NCBI RefSeq assembly: GCF_016916835.1
Contig: NZ_JAFFIX010000021.1
Coordinates: forward strand, 83,758 to 147,757
Length of the DNA: 64,000 nt
From: Actinacidiphila bryophytorum
GTDB lineage: Bacteria > Actinomycetota > Actinomycetes > Streptomycetales > Streptomycetaceae
Direction of reading: 5' to 3'
A program made the position numbers and the translations under genes. Below the pieces are notes generated by a model. It was not told the DNA's origin. It worked only from the letters and a program-made list of their open reading frames with translations, and did no database searches. Shown here in pieces: positions 56,835 to 64,000 of this stretch; within the stretch, counting starts at the first letter, position 1, and the number at the start of each line of letters is the position of its first letter.

Positions 56835-58631
56835 ATGGTGCAGCCTTCCGCGCCGGCGCTGCTGACGTACCCGCAGGGCGAACTGCTGCGCGGCGGCCGA
56901 CCGCACCGCGTCCTGGCCGGGTCGATGCACTACTTCCGGGTCCATCCGGCACAGTGGGCCGACCGCCTCGGGCGCCTGGCGGCCATGGGCCTCAACACCG
57001 TGGACACCTATGTCGCGTGGAATGTCCACGAGCCGCACCGCGGGCAGGTCCGCTTCGACGGCGGCCGCGACCTCGGGCGCTACTTCGGCCTCGCCCAGGA
57101 CGCGGGCCTGGACGTGATCGTCAGGCCGGGCCCGTACATCTGCGCCGAGTGGGACAACGGCGGGCTGCCCGCCTGGCTGACCGGGATGCCCGGCATGCGG
57201 CCCCGCTCGTCGTACCGCCCCTACCTGGACGAGGTGGAGCGCTGGTTCGACACCCTGCTGCCGCAGATCACCGCGGCGCAGGCGGCGTACGGCGGCCCCG
57301 TGGTCGCGGTGCAGGTGGAGAACGAGTACGGCAGCTACGGCGACGACCGCGGCTACCTGGAGTGGCTGCGGGACGCGCTGACGGGCCGGGGCGTCGGCGA
57401 ACTGCTCTACACCGCCGACGGGCCGACCGCCCTCATGCAGGACGGGGGCAGCCTTCCCGGAACCCTTGCCACGGCGACCTTCGGCTCCGATCCGGCGGCA
57501 GCCGCCGCACTGCTGCGGGCGCGGCGGGCCGGGGAGCCCTTCGTGTGCGCGGAGTTCTGGAACGGCTGGTTCGACCACTGGGGCGAGCGGCACCACATGC
57601 GCTCGGTGGACAGCGCGGCAGGTACCCTCGCCGGCATCCTGGACGCCGGCGGCTCGGTGAGCATCTACATGGCCCACGGCGGCACCAACACCGGTCTCGG
57701 CTCCGGCGCCAACCACGACGGGGTCCGGCTGCAGCCGACCGTGACCAGCTACGACTCGGACGCGCCGATCGCCGAGAACGGCGCCCTGCGCCCGAAATTC
57801 CACCGCTTCCGCGAACTGCTGCTCGCCGCGACCGGCGCCGAGCCCCGACCTCTGCCCGCGGACCCGCCGCTGCTGGCGCCCCGCACGCTGCTGCCCGTGC
57901 CGGGGGCTGGCCTGCTCGAAGGGCTCGCCGCACTGGCACCGGCCACCGCCTGGCCGCATCCGCCGAGCTTCGAGGAGCTGGGCCAGCCGTCGGGTCTGCT
58001 GCTCTACCGCGCACGCCCCCTGGTGCCCGCGGGCACCCACGACCTGACGGTGCACGGGCTGCACGACCGCGCCCAGGTCTTCGCCGACGGTGTGCCGGTC
58101 GGCGTGCTCGACGGGGAGACCGGCACCCTGCCGCTGACCGGCACCGGGCGGCGGATCGCACTGGACCTGCTGGTGGAGAACCAGGGCCGGATCAACTACG
58201 GCCCGCTGCTCGGCCAGGGCAAGGGCATCCTGGGCGGGGTGCGGATCGGGCCGCGCCTGGTGCACACCTGGACCGTGCACGGGCTGCCGCTCGACGAGTG
58301 GACTCCGGAGCTGGTGGAGCACGCCCCGGCCGCCGCAGCGCCGGCCGGCGGCTGCGGCTTCGCGACCGCCCGGCTCGACGTCGACACCCCGGCCGACACC
58401 TTCCTGGCACTGCCCGGCTTCTCCAGGGGCCTCGTCTGGGTCAACGGCACACTGCTCGGCCGCCACCGGGAGATCGGCCCGCAGACCACGCTGTACGTGC
58501 CCGCGCCGCTGCTGTCCGCGGGCCGCAACACGGTGACCGTGCTGGAGCTCGAACGCTTCGGCGACCGCATCGAACTGCGCGACCGCGCGGAGCTGGGGCC
58601 GCCGCAGGAGTACGTCGAGACCTTCGACTGA
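56835..58631 (+). CDS. Beta-galactosidase, GH35
   Basis: A 598-residue glycosidase. The acid/base Glu is E164 in VQVENEYGSYG and the nucleophile E240 in CAEFWNGWFDHWG. SMHYFRVHPAQWADRL and NTVDTYVAWNVHEP are the usual N-terminal GH35 motifs. Two C-terminal jelly-roll-like domains follow to residue 590. No signal peptide, so it is probably cytosolic and acts on imported galactosides. ATG 56835 places residue 30 at the conserved HYF motif; earlier in-frame GTG codons are possible but lack a ribosome site. Confidence 0.9.
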   Translation: MVQPSAPALLTYPQGELLRGGRPHRVLAGSMHYFRVHPAQWADRLGRLAAMGLNTVDTYVAWNVHEPHRGQVRFDGGRDLGRYFGLAQDAGLDVIVRPGPYICAEWDNGGLPAWLTGMPGMRPRSSYRPYLDEVERWFDTLLPQITAAQAAYGGPVVAVQVENEYGSYGDDRGYLEWLRDALTGRGVGELLYTADGPTALMQDGGSLPGTLATATFGSDPAAAAALLRARRAGEPFVCAEFWNGWFDHWGERHHMRSVDSAAGTLAGILDAGGSVSIYMAHGGTNTGLGSGANHDGVRLQPTVTSYDSDAPIAENGALRPKFHRFRELLLAATGAEPRPLPADPPLLAPRTLLPVPGAGLLEGLAALAPATAWPHPPSFEELGQPSGLLLYRARPLVPAGTHDLTVHGLHDRAQVFADGVPVGVLDGETGTLPLTGTGRRIALDLLVENQGRINYGPLLGQGKGILGGVRIGPRLVHTWTVHGLPLDEWTPELVEHAPAAAAPAGGCGFATARLDVDTPADTFLALPGFSRGLVWVNGTLLGRHREIGPQTTLYVPAPLLSAGRNTVTVLELERFGDRIELRDRAELGPPQEYVETFD

Positions 58632-58648
58632 GCCGCTTCGGCTCAGTC
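58626..58648. terminator. Hairpin spanning two convergent stop codons
   Basis: GACTGAGCC (58626-58634) pairs exactly with GGCTCAGTC (58640-58648) across loop GCTTC. The stem contains the stop codons of both the GH35 gene and the LigD polymerase gene. Confidence 0.6.
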
Positions 58649-59659
58649 CTGCGCGTCCTTCTTCGCCCGGCTGGGCTGGACCCGCTTCGGCTCGCCCTTC
58701 ACCTTCGGGTGCTCGGGCGGGTAGGGCAGGTCCCCGAGGCCGTGCTCGCGCTCGTCGCGGTCGGCCAGGTCCAGGGCCGCGTCCAGCCGGAAGGCGTGCT
58801 CGTCCATGTCCGCGTGCAGGTCGCCGACTTCCGCGTACCTGACGGGCATGGTGACCAGGTCGAAGTCCGCCGGCGCCACCTCGGTCAGCTCCTCCCAGCG
58901 CAGCGGGGCCGAGACCGGCGCGTGCGGGAAGGGCCGCACCGAGTAGGCGCTGGCGATGGTGCGGTCGCGCGCGGTCTGGTTGTAGTCCACGAAGATCTTC
59001 TCGCCGCGCTCCTCCTTCCACCAGGCAGTGGTGATCCGCTCCGGCGCGCGCCGCTCCAGCTCGCGCGCCACCGCGATGGCCGAGCGACGCACCTGCGTGA
59101 AGGTCCACTCGGGCGCGATCGGCACGAAGACGTGCAGACCGCGGCCGCCCGAGGTCTTCGGCCAGCCGGTCAGGCCGAGCCCGTCGAGCACGTCCCGCAG
59201 CTCCTGCGCCGCCCGCACCGCGTCGGAGAAGTCGGTGCCCGGCTGCGGGTCCAGGTCGATCCGCAGCTCGTCGGGGTGCTCGGTGTCGCCGCGGCGGACC
59301 GGCCAGGGATGGAAGGTGAAGGTGCCCAGGTTCGCCGCCCACAGCACGGCCGCCACCTCGGTCGGGCAGATCTCGTCGGCGTAGCGCCCGCTGGGAAAGG
59401 AGATGCGGCCGGTCGGGATCCAGCCGGGCAGGTTCTTCGGCGCCCGCTTCTGGAAGAAGGACTCGCCCTCCACGCCGCTGATGTAGCGCTCCAGCGTGGT
59501 CGGCCGGTCCCTGAGCGCCCGCAGGACGCCGTCGCCCACGCTCAGGTAGTAGCGCACCAGGTCGGCCTTGGTCAGGCCGCGCTGCGGGAAGTAGACCTTG
59601 TCCGGGTGCGACACCCGCACGGTGCGTTCGCCGACGGTCAGCTCCAGCGTCTCTGCCAT
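58643..59659 (-). CDS. ligD: LigD-type polymerase/primase (NHEJ)
   Basis: A 338-residue archaeo-eukaryotic primase-fold polymerase of the LigD PolDom type. Metal-binding Asp residues are D135 and D137 in ELRIDLDPQPG, and the nucleotide-binding segment is GWPKTSGGRGLHVFVPI. It adds ribonucleotides to broken ends in Ku-dependent repair. There is no fused ligase or phosphoesterase domain; the ligase is encoded divergently at 59726. A Lys-rich tail follows PEHPKVKGEPK. TAGCGT ends 6 nt before ATG 59659 on the minus strand. Confidence 0.9.
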   Translation of the reverse strand: MAETLELTVGERTVRVSHPDKVYFPQRGLTKADLVRYYLSVGDGVLRALRDRPTTLERYISGVEGESFFQKRAPKNLPGWIPTGRISFPSGRYADEICPTEVAAVLWAANLGTFTFHPWPVRRGDTEHPDELRIDLDPQPGTDFSDAVRAAQELRDVLDGLGLTGWPKTSGGRGLHVFVPIAPEWTFTQVRRSAIAVARELERRAPERITTAWWKEERGEKIFVDYNQTARDRTIASAYSVRPFPHAPVSAPLRWEELTEVAPADFDLVTMPVRYAEVGDLHADMDEHAFRLDAALDLADRDEREHGLGDLPYPPEHPKVKGEPKRVQPSRAKKDAQD

Positions 59660-59725
59660 GCCCCCACGCTAGGGCGGGCACGCCGCCGCCGCGCCCTGTG
59701 CGGCGCGGGCGCGCACAATCGGAGC

Positions 59726-60796
59726 ATGGACCTGCCGGTGATGCCCCCAGTGCAGCCGATGCTCGCCAAGGCCGCGAAGGCCATCCCGGCCGGCATGCAG
59801 TACGAGGCCAAGTGGGACGGCTTCCGCGCGATCGTCTTCCGCGACGGCGACGAGATCGAGCTGGGCAGCCGCTCCACCAAGCCGCTCACCCGCTACTTCC
59901 CTGAGGTGGTCGAGGCGCTGCGGACCCGCATCCCGCCGCGCTGCGTACTCGACGGCGAGATCGTCATCGCACGCGACGGGCGGCTGGACTTCGATGCGCT
60001 GCTGGAGCGCATCCACCCCGCCGACTCCCGGGTACGCCACCTGGCGGAGGTCACACCCGCGAGCTTCGTCGCCTTCGACCTGCTCGCGCTCGGCGACCGG
60101 TCGCTCATGGCGGAGCCGCAGCGCGACCGCAGGTCGGCACTGACCGCCGCGCTGCGCGAGGCGACAGCTCCCGTCCACATCGCCCCCGCCACGGACGACG
60201 TGGCACTCGCCGCGGACTGGTTCAACCGCTTCGAGGGCGCCGGCCTCGACGGCGTCGTCGCCAAACCCCCGGACCTCGGCTACCGGCCCGGCGAACGCGT
60301 CCTGGTGAAGGTCAAGCACGAGCGCACCGCCGACTGCGTCGTGGCGGGCCTGCGCCGGCACAAGAGCGGCCCGGTGGTCGGCTCCCTGCTGCTCGGCCTC
60401 TACGACGGCGAAGGCCGCCTCCAGCACGTCGGCGTCTGCGCCTCCTTCCCGATGCGCCGCCGCGCCGAACTCATGGAGGAACTGGCCCCGCTGCGGATGG
60501 ACTCGGTGGCGGGACACCCCTGGCAGGAATGGGCCAGCGAGGAGGCCCAGGCCGCCGACCGGCTGCCCGGCGGACCCAGCAGGTGGACCGGCAAGAAGGA
60601 CCTGTCCTGGCTGCCACTGCGCCCCGAACGGGTCCTGGAGGTCGCCTACGACCACATGCAGGGCGACCGCTTCCGCCACACCGCGCAGTTCCGCAGGTGG
60701 CGGCCGGACCGCGAACCCGAGCAGTGCACTTACGCGCAGCTGGAGGAGCCGGTCGGGTACGACCTGGCCGACTTCCTGTCGGCCGGGCAGGACTGA
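59726..60796 (+). CDS. ATP-dependent DNA ligase (LigD ligase-domain type)
   Basis: A 356-residue ligase. The adenylated Lys is K29 in YEAKWDGFRAI (motif I), followed by RSTKPLTRYFPE, LDGEIVI (motif III), GLDGVVAKPPDLGYRPGERVLVKVKHERTADCVV (motifs IV and V) and an OB-fold with WLPLRPERVLEVAYDHMQGDRFRHTAQFRRWRPDR (motif VI region). It seals ends, probably after the divergent polymerase. CACAAT ends 6 nt before ATG 59726. No Ku gene is in the window. Confidence 0.92.
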   Translation: MDLPVMPPVQPMLAKAAKAIPAGMQYEAKWDGFRAIVFRDGDEIELGSRSTKPLTRYFPEVVEALRTRIPPRCVLDGEIVIARDGRLDFDALLERIHPADSRVRHLAEVTPASFVAFDLLALGDRSLMAEPQRDRRSALTAALREATAPVHIAPATDDVALAADWFNRFEGAGLDGVVAKPPDLGYRPGERVLVKVKHERTADCVVAGLRRHKSGPVVGSLLLGLYDGEGRLQHVGVCASFPMRRRAELMEELAPLRMDSVAGHPWQEWASEEAQAADRLPGGPSRWTGKKDLSWLPLRPERVLEVAYDHMQGDRFRHTAQFRRWRPDREPEQCTYAQLEEPVGYDLADFLSAGQD

Positions 60797-60823
60797 CGCG
60801 GCGTCCGGTCAGCCGGGGACCGG

Positions 60824-61246
60824 TCAGCCGAGGAAGGTGAGCCGCACCTTGCGGCGGGGGTTGTCGCGGTTGGTGTCCACCAGGACCACGGACTGCCAGG
60901 TGCCCAGCTCCAGCCGGCCCCGGACCACCGGCAAGGTGGCGTGCGGCGGCACGAGCGCCGGCAGCACATGGTCGCGGCCGTGCCCCGGGCTGCCGTGCCG
61001 GTGCCGCCACCGGTCGTCCGCGGGCAGCAGGTCCTGCAAGGCGGCCAGCAGATCGTCGTCGCTGCCCGCGCCGGTCTCGATCACGGCGACGCCTGCGGTG
61101 GCGTGGGGCACGAACACGTTGAGGAGGCCGTCGGCTTTGCCGGCCTCCTCGTGCAGGAAGGCGGTGCACTTCGCCGTGAGGTCGTACACGGATTCCACCC
61201 AGCCGGTGGAGACGTCGATGAGCCGCGAACGATAGCGATCAGCCAT
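60824..61246 (-). CDS. YjbQ family protein
   Basis: A 140-residue protein of the YjbQ/UPF0047 family, annotated elsewhere as secondary thiamine-phosphate synthase. The core motif GLLNVFVPHATAGVAVIE and the late HVLPALVPPHATLPVVRGRLELGTWQSVVLVDTNRDNPRRKV, with conserved His residues, are complete. The physiological reaction is unclear for the family. On the minus strand GACAAT ends 6 nt before ATG 61246, predicting leaderless transcription. Confidence 0.88.
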   Translation of the reverse strand: MADRYRSRLIDVSTGWVESVYDLTAKCTAFLHEEAGKADGLLNVFVPHATAGVAVIETGAGSDDDLLAALQDLLPADDRWRHRHGSPGHGRDHVLPALVPPHATLPVVRGRLELGTWQSVVLVDTNRDNPRRKVRLTFLG

Positions 61247-61282
61247 CCCCCCATTGTCCCCCCACCCGTCTGGACCCGCGCC

Positions 61283-61399
61283 GTTCCCCGCGCCCCTGAT
61301 GGTTGCCCCTTCGGAGGAGGGCGAGCGTTTCAGGGGCGCGGGGAACTGCGCGCCCAGCCCGAGGAGCGGGAAAGAAGCAACGCCACAGCAAGTGGCACC
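61283..61399. repeat. Dispersed intergenic repeat, copy B, with hairpin
   Basis: GTTCCCCGCGCCCCTGA (61283-61299) and its exact complement (61330-61346) form a 17-bp stem. The segment 61331-61399 matches copy A at 25655-25723 at 66 of 69 positions. The rest of the 335-bp gap (61400-61581) is G/C-rich with a GGGAACTGCGAAACCAGCCC variant of the same unit near 61413 but no gene. Confidence 0.75.
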
Positions 61400-61581
61400 C
61401 GCCCAGGGGCTCGGGGAACTGCGAAACCAGCCCCCACCGAGCGAGAGGCGACCGCCCACCGCAAGGGGCAGGACCTGACGGCCCCCCGGGAGGGGGTGAT
61501 TGCCGGGGGCGGCGATTGGTCTGTACCATTCAGCGGGCCTGGACACCGTACCGTCCTTGCCGCAGCCCGGAGGGGGTGAAG

Positions 61582-62394
61582 GTGTTGCGCCGGCTCACCG
61601 CACTGGTCGACTCCTGCCTGCTGCCCACGGTACGCGGGCGCCACGAACGGCTCCCCGAGTGGGTGATGCGCAGCCTGGAGAACGGAACGCCCGGCGCAGC
61701 CGTGGACACGCGGGAGACGGCCGACGCGCTGCGCGCGGCGCTGCCGGACGCGCTGACGGGGCACCCGGGCGACCCGGCGCGGCACGAGGCGGAGGGCGGC
61801 GGGAACGCCGCCGCGGCCGACCTCGTCGCGGCGGGCGCGAACCTCCATCTGGCCGTCCGCCCAGGACGCCGCGCCGACCAGACCCGCGTCTTCGTCACCG
61901 ATCTCCAGATGCACGGCGTGGCCGCCGCACTCGGCCCCTTCACCGCGGGCGGCAGCCTGCGGCCCTTCGCGGAGGGCGCCGCCGCGGGGGTGCGGGGTAT
62001 CACCGCGGGCCACACCCCGGTGCCCGGCGACGAGGATCTGCCCGCGATGCTCAGCGCCCGCGCGGTGACCGGAGTACTGCGCGGCGAGCTGGGCTACGGC
62101 GGCGTGGTGCTGAGTGACACGCTGGACGCGCCGTCGATCGTCGACGGCTGGGGTGTGCCGGGCGCCGCGGTGCTGGCGTGGATCGCCGGCGTGGACCTCG
62201 TACGGCTCGGCCCGTCGAGCGGCGCGGGCGTGCGGGACGCGATCCACGCCGCGGCGGCGCGGGCCGTGGCCGACGGCGACCTGCCGCAGCGGCGCCTGGA
62301 GGAGGCCGCGGAGCGCGTCGCGAGGCTGCGCCGCTGGGCGTCGGAGCCGCGGATGCCGGCCCAGGAGCCGGCCCCGGCGGCCGGCGCGGGCTGA
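61582..62394 (+). CDS. Degenerate or shortened GH3-like protein
   Basis: A 270-residue protein that aligns by eye to NagZ/GH3 proteins at both ends: the N-terminus (LTALVDSCLLPTVRG...PEWVMRSLENGTPG) and the C-terminus (LSARAVTGVLRGELGYGGVVLSDTLDAPSIVDGWG...AVADGDLPQRRLEEAAERVARL). The middle is shortened, and the KHFPGHG acid/base loop and the EAGGDVTR-type segment are missing; the nucleophile-like Asp in SDTLD remains. It is half the usual length. The start is GTG 61582, 8 nt after GGAGG. It is probably non-catalytic or a remnant, although the frame and base use are intact. Confidence 0.65.
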   Translation: MLRRLTALVDSCLLPTVRGRHERLPEWVMRSLENGTPGAAVDTRETADALRAALPDALTGHPGDPARHEAEGGGNAAAADLVAAGANLHLAVRPGRRADQTRVFVTDLQMHGVAAALGPFTAGGSLRPFAEGAAAGVRGITAGHTPVPGDEDLPAMLSARAVTGVLRGELGYGGVVLSDTLDAPSIVDGWGVPGAAVLAWIAGVDLVRLGPSSGAGVRDAIHAAAARAVADGDLPQRRLEEAAERVARLRRWASEPRMPAQEPAPAAGAG

Positions 62395-62440
62395 CCGCCG
62401 GGCGGGGAAGCATTGCCCCTGCTCCGCGGTTGGGACTGGC

Positions 62441-63523
62441 ATGGACGTTGCGGTGCGTGAGGTCGAGGTGGCCGTCGTCGGCGCTGGGCAGGCCGGCCTG
62501 TCCGCCGGGTATTTCCTGCGCCGCTCGGGCCTGGCTCCCGGTGCAGGCTTCGTGGTGCTCGACCACTCCCCCGGCCCGGGCGGCGCCTGGCAGTACCGCT
62601 GGCCGTCGCTGACGTACGGCAAGGCGCACCGGGTGCACGAGCTGCCCGGCATGCCGCTGGGCTACGCGGACCCGGACCGGCCGTCGGCCGAGGTGGTGGG
62701 CGACTACTTCGCCCGCTATGAGCGGGAGTTCGACCTGCGGGTGCGCCGTCCGGTCGACGTGGCGGCGGTACGCGAGGGCGACGGCGGGCGGCTGCGGGTC
62801 GAGACCGACGCCGGCGTGTGGTCGGCGCGCGCGCTGATCAATGCGACCGGCACCTGGGACCGGCCCTTTCTGCCCTACTACCCGGGCCAGGAAACCTTCC
62901 TGGGGCGCCAGCTGCACACCGCGGGCTACAGGGGCGCCGCGGAGTTCGCCGGCCGGCACGTGGTCGTGGTCGGCGGCGGCACCTCGGCGGTGCAGTTGCT
63001 GATGGAGCTGGCCGACGTGGCCAGGACCACCTGGGTGACCCGGCGGCCCCCGGTCTTCCGCAGCGGGCCCTTCGACGAGGAGTGGGGGCGCGAGGCGGTC
63101 GCGTCGGTCGAGCGGCGGGTGCGGCAGGGGCTCCCGCCGCAGAGTGTGGTGAGCGTGACCGGGCTGGCCGCGACAGAGGCGGTGCGGCAGGCCGAGGAGC
63201 GCGGCATATTGCGACGCGAGGAGATGTTCGACCGGATCACGCCGCACGGCGTCGCCTGGGCCGACGGCCGCACCCTGGAGACCGACGTCATCTTGTGGGC
63301 GACCGGATTCCGCGCCGCCCTGGACCACCTGGCACCGCTGCGGCTGCGCGAACCCGGCGGCGGGATCGCGGTGGAGGGCACCCGGGTGCTCAAGGACCCG
63401 CGTGTCCACCTGGTCGGCTACGGGCCGTCGGCGAGCACCATCGGCGCCAACCGCGCGGGCCGCACGGCCGTGCGCGAGGTCAGGGCGCTGCTGGACGAGC
63501 ACCGCCTCCAGGCCGTGCGCTGA
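62441..63523 (+). CDS. Flavin-containing monooxygenase-like oxidoreductase
   Basis: A 360-residue FAD/NADPH enzyme. The FAD motif is VAVVGAGQAGLSAGYFLRR, the NADPH motif is VVVVGGGTSAVQLLMELA, and the ATG motif is ILWATGFRAALDHL. GGAWQYRWPSLTYGKAHRVHELPGMPLG resembles CzcO/YpmP-type flavoproteins. Substrate unknown. ATG 62441 follows the GH3-like gene by 46 bp on the same strand, so co-transcription is possible. Confidence 0.87.
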   Translation: MDVAVREVEVAVVGAGQAGLSAGYFLRRSGLAPGAGFVVLDHSPGPGGAWQYRWPSLTYGKAHRVHELPGMPLGYADPDRPSAEVVGDYFARYEREFDLRVRRPVDVAAVREGDGGRLRVETDAGVWSARALINATGTWDRPFLPYYPGQETFLGRQLHTAGYRGAAEFAGRHVVVVGGGTSAVQLLMELADVARTTWVTRRPPVFRSGPFDEEWGREAVASVERRVRQGLPPQSVVSVTGLAATEAVRQAEERGILRREEMFDRITPHGVAWADGRTLETDVILWATGFRAALDHLAPLRLREPGGGIAVEGTRVLKDPRVHLVGYGPSASTIGANRAGRTAVREVRALLDEHRLQAVR

Positions 63524-63555
63524 GCCACGCGGCCTGTATCGCGCCGGCCCAATAA

Positions 63556-63586
63556 ACATCGGATGTCTCCTTCCCTCAGGAAGGAG
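63556..63586 (+). promoter_or_regulatory. GntR-like palindrome and hairpin upstream of lutA
   Basis: ACATCGGATGT (63556-63566) is a 5-1-5 palindrome, A/T-rich for this genome. It abuts CTCCTTCCCTCAGGAAGGAG (63567-63586), an 8-bp hairpin with loop CTCA. They lie 70-100 bp before the lutA-like start and are candidates for control by an LldR/GntR-type regulator. Confidence 0.45.
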
Positions 63587-63655
63587 CTTGCGGCAGTATG
63601 AGCGCATGCGTGATCGAGATCAGCCCGGCCTGCACCGGCGCGGCGCGGAGGACCC

Positions 63656-64000
63656 ATGCGCGTAGCGCTTTTCGTGACCTGTGTGAACGACATGCTCTAT
63701 CCGGACACCGGGCGGGCGGTGGTGGCGCTGCTCGAACGGCTCGGTGTGGAGGTGGACTTCCCGACGGGGCAGACGTGCTGCGGGCAGGCCCACTACAACA
63801 CCGGCTACCGGCGCCAGGCCGAGCCGCTCGTGCGCCGCTATGCGGCGGTCTTCGACGGCTACGACCACGTCGTCACCCCGTCGGGCTCCTGCGCGGCCAT
63901 GGTGCGGGACAACTTCCCGCGGATCGCGGCGCGTGCGGCCGACGAGGGCCGTGACAACGGGCTGGCCGAGGCAGCGGCAGCCGCCGTACCGAAAACATAT
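63656..64000 (+). CDS. lutA: LutA/YkgE-like Cys-rich Fe-S protein, partial
   Basis: The first 115 residues of a protein that runs off the window. It begins MRVALFVTCVNDMLYPDTGRA, followed by FPTGQTCCGQAHYNTGYRRQAEPL and TPSGSCAAMVRDNFP, the CCG/Cys motifs of the LutA/YkgE (glycolate oxidase iron-sulfur type) family. LutABC oxidises L-lactate to pyruvate; lutB and lutC would be expected beyond base 64000. GGAGG lies 4 nt before ATG 63656. Confidence 0.87.
   Translation, partial: MRVALFVTCVNDMLYPDTGRAVVALLERLGVEVDFPTGQTCCGQAHYNTGYRRQAEPLVRRYAAVFDGYDHVVTPSGSCAAMVRDNFPRIAARAADEGRDNGLAEAAAAAVPKTY

Noticed and set aside
56751..59681. Long minus-strand frame opposite the GH35 gene
   Set aside because: Out of frame with the LigD polymerase, low-complexity, and covered by a well-supported gene on the other strand.
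1..64000. CRISPR arrays, rRNA, tRNA, prophage or integrative element boundaries
   Set aside because: No regularly spaced repeats, no tRNA-like cloverleaf, no integrase and no phage structural genes were seen. The small repeats found are dispersed, not arrayed.

Overview
The window is about 73% G+C, tightly packed and shows strong third-position G/C bias. It carries families typical of Streptomyces: a SARP/AfsR-type regulator, DUF5134 beside an M56 peptidase, DUF6421 and DUF6986 proteins, LigD polymerase and ligase as separate proteins, and many MFS/TetR/MarR pairs. A Streptomyces or close relative in Streptomycetaceae is the best reading. No rRNA, tRNA, CRISPR array or phage block was seen.

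Layout. 1-6.5 kb: a partial gene, a membrane protein, a sulfite-oxidase-like enzyme with its cytochrome b partner, a hydrolase diverging from a MocR regulator, and an anti-sigma-type ATP-binding protein. 6.5-10.3 kb: a three-gene ABC (MacB/FtsX-like) operon. 10.5-15.5 kb: ROK regulator/MFS and MarR/MFS divergent pairs. 15.7-25.4 kb: a NarL-type two-component system, TetR with an F420-type oxidoreductase, a geranylgeranyl-reductase-like flavoprotein, an M20 peptidase, a kinase-Nudix fusion and an HxlR/MFS pair. 25.4-25.7 kb: a MITE-like element and a dispersed repeat. 25.7-38.7 kb: ROK kinase/LacI, a DUF6986 lyase, etfBA, thioredoxin/DUF4395, an acyltransferase, a transglutaminase-like protein, a DUF6421-SDR-aldolase operon, a glycerophosphodiesterase and a GNAT. 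39-42.4 kb: DUF5134, M56 peptidase, HAD, TetR. 49-64 kb: uracil-DNA glycosylase, scramblase-like protein, BadF-type kinase, CbiX-like protein, lactonase, Lrp, two DJ-1-type proteins, GH35 beta-galactosidase, LigD polymerase and ligase, YjbQ, a degenerate GH3, a flavin monooxygenase and the start of a lutA-like gene.

The most unusual region is 42.36-49.11 kb. It reads as a self-contained system for a secreted cysteine-rich peptide: a MauE-type redox membrane protein, a SARP/NB-ARC/TPR regulator, a 65-residue peptide with eight Cys in its last 40 residues, a membrane-anchored MauD/TlpA-like thioredoxin, an ABC exporter lacking a protease domain, and its own S26 signal peptidase. Heptamer repeats spaced 11 bp overlap the regulator's stop codon just before the peptide gene, and a hairpin separates the peptide from the maturation/export genes. 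No lanthionine, YcaO or radical-SAM enzyme is present. The inferred maturation is dedicated disulfide formation, a MauE/MauD-style pathway paired with export and leader cleavage. This is inference from gene content and has not been demonstrated.

Regulation. More than fifteen genes have a -10-like hexamer ending 5-8 nt before the start codon, which predicts leaderless mRNAs. Several divergent regulator/target pairs carry clear palindromes or repeats: ROK/MFS with a shared -10, MarR/MFS, TetR/oxidoreductase, HxlR/MFS and LacI/ROK kinase. Convergent gene pairs are separated by long GC-rich hairpins.
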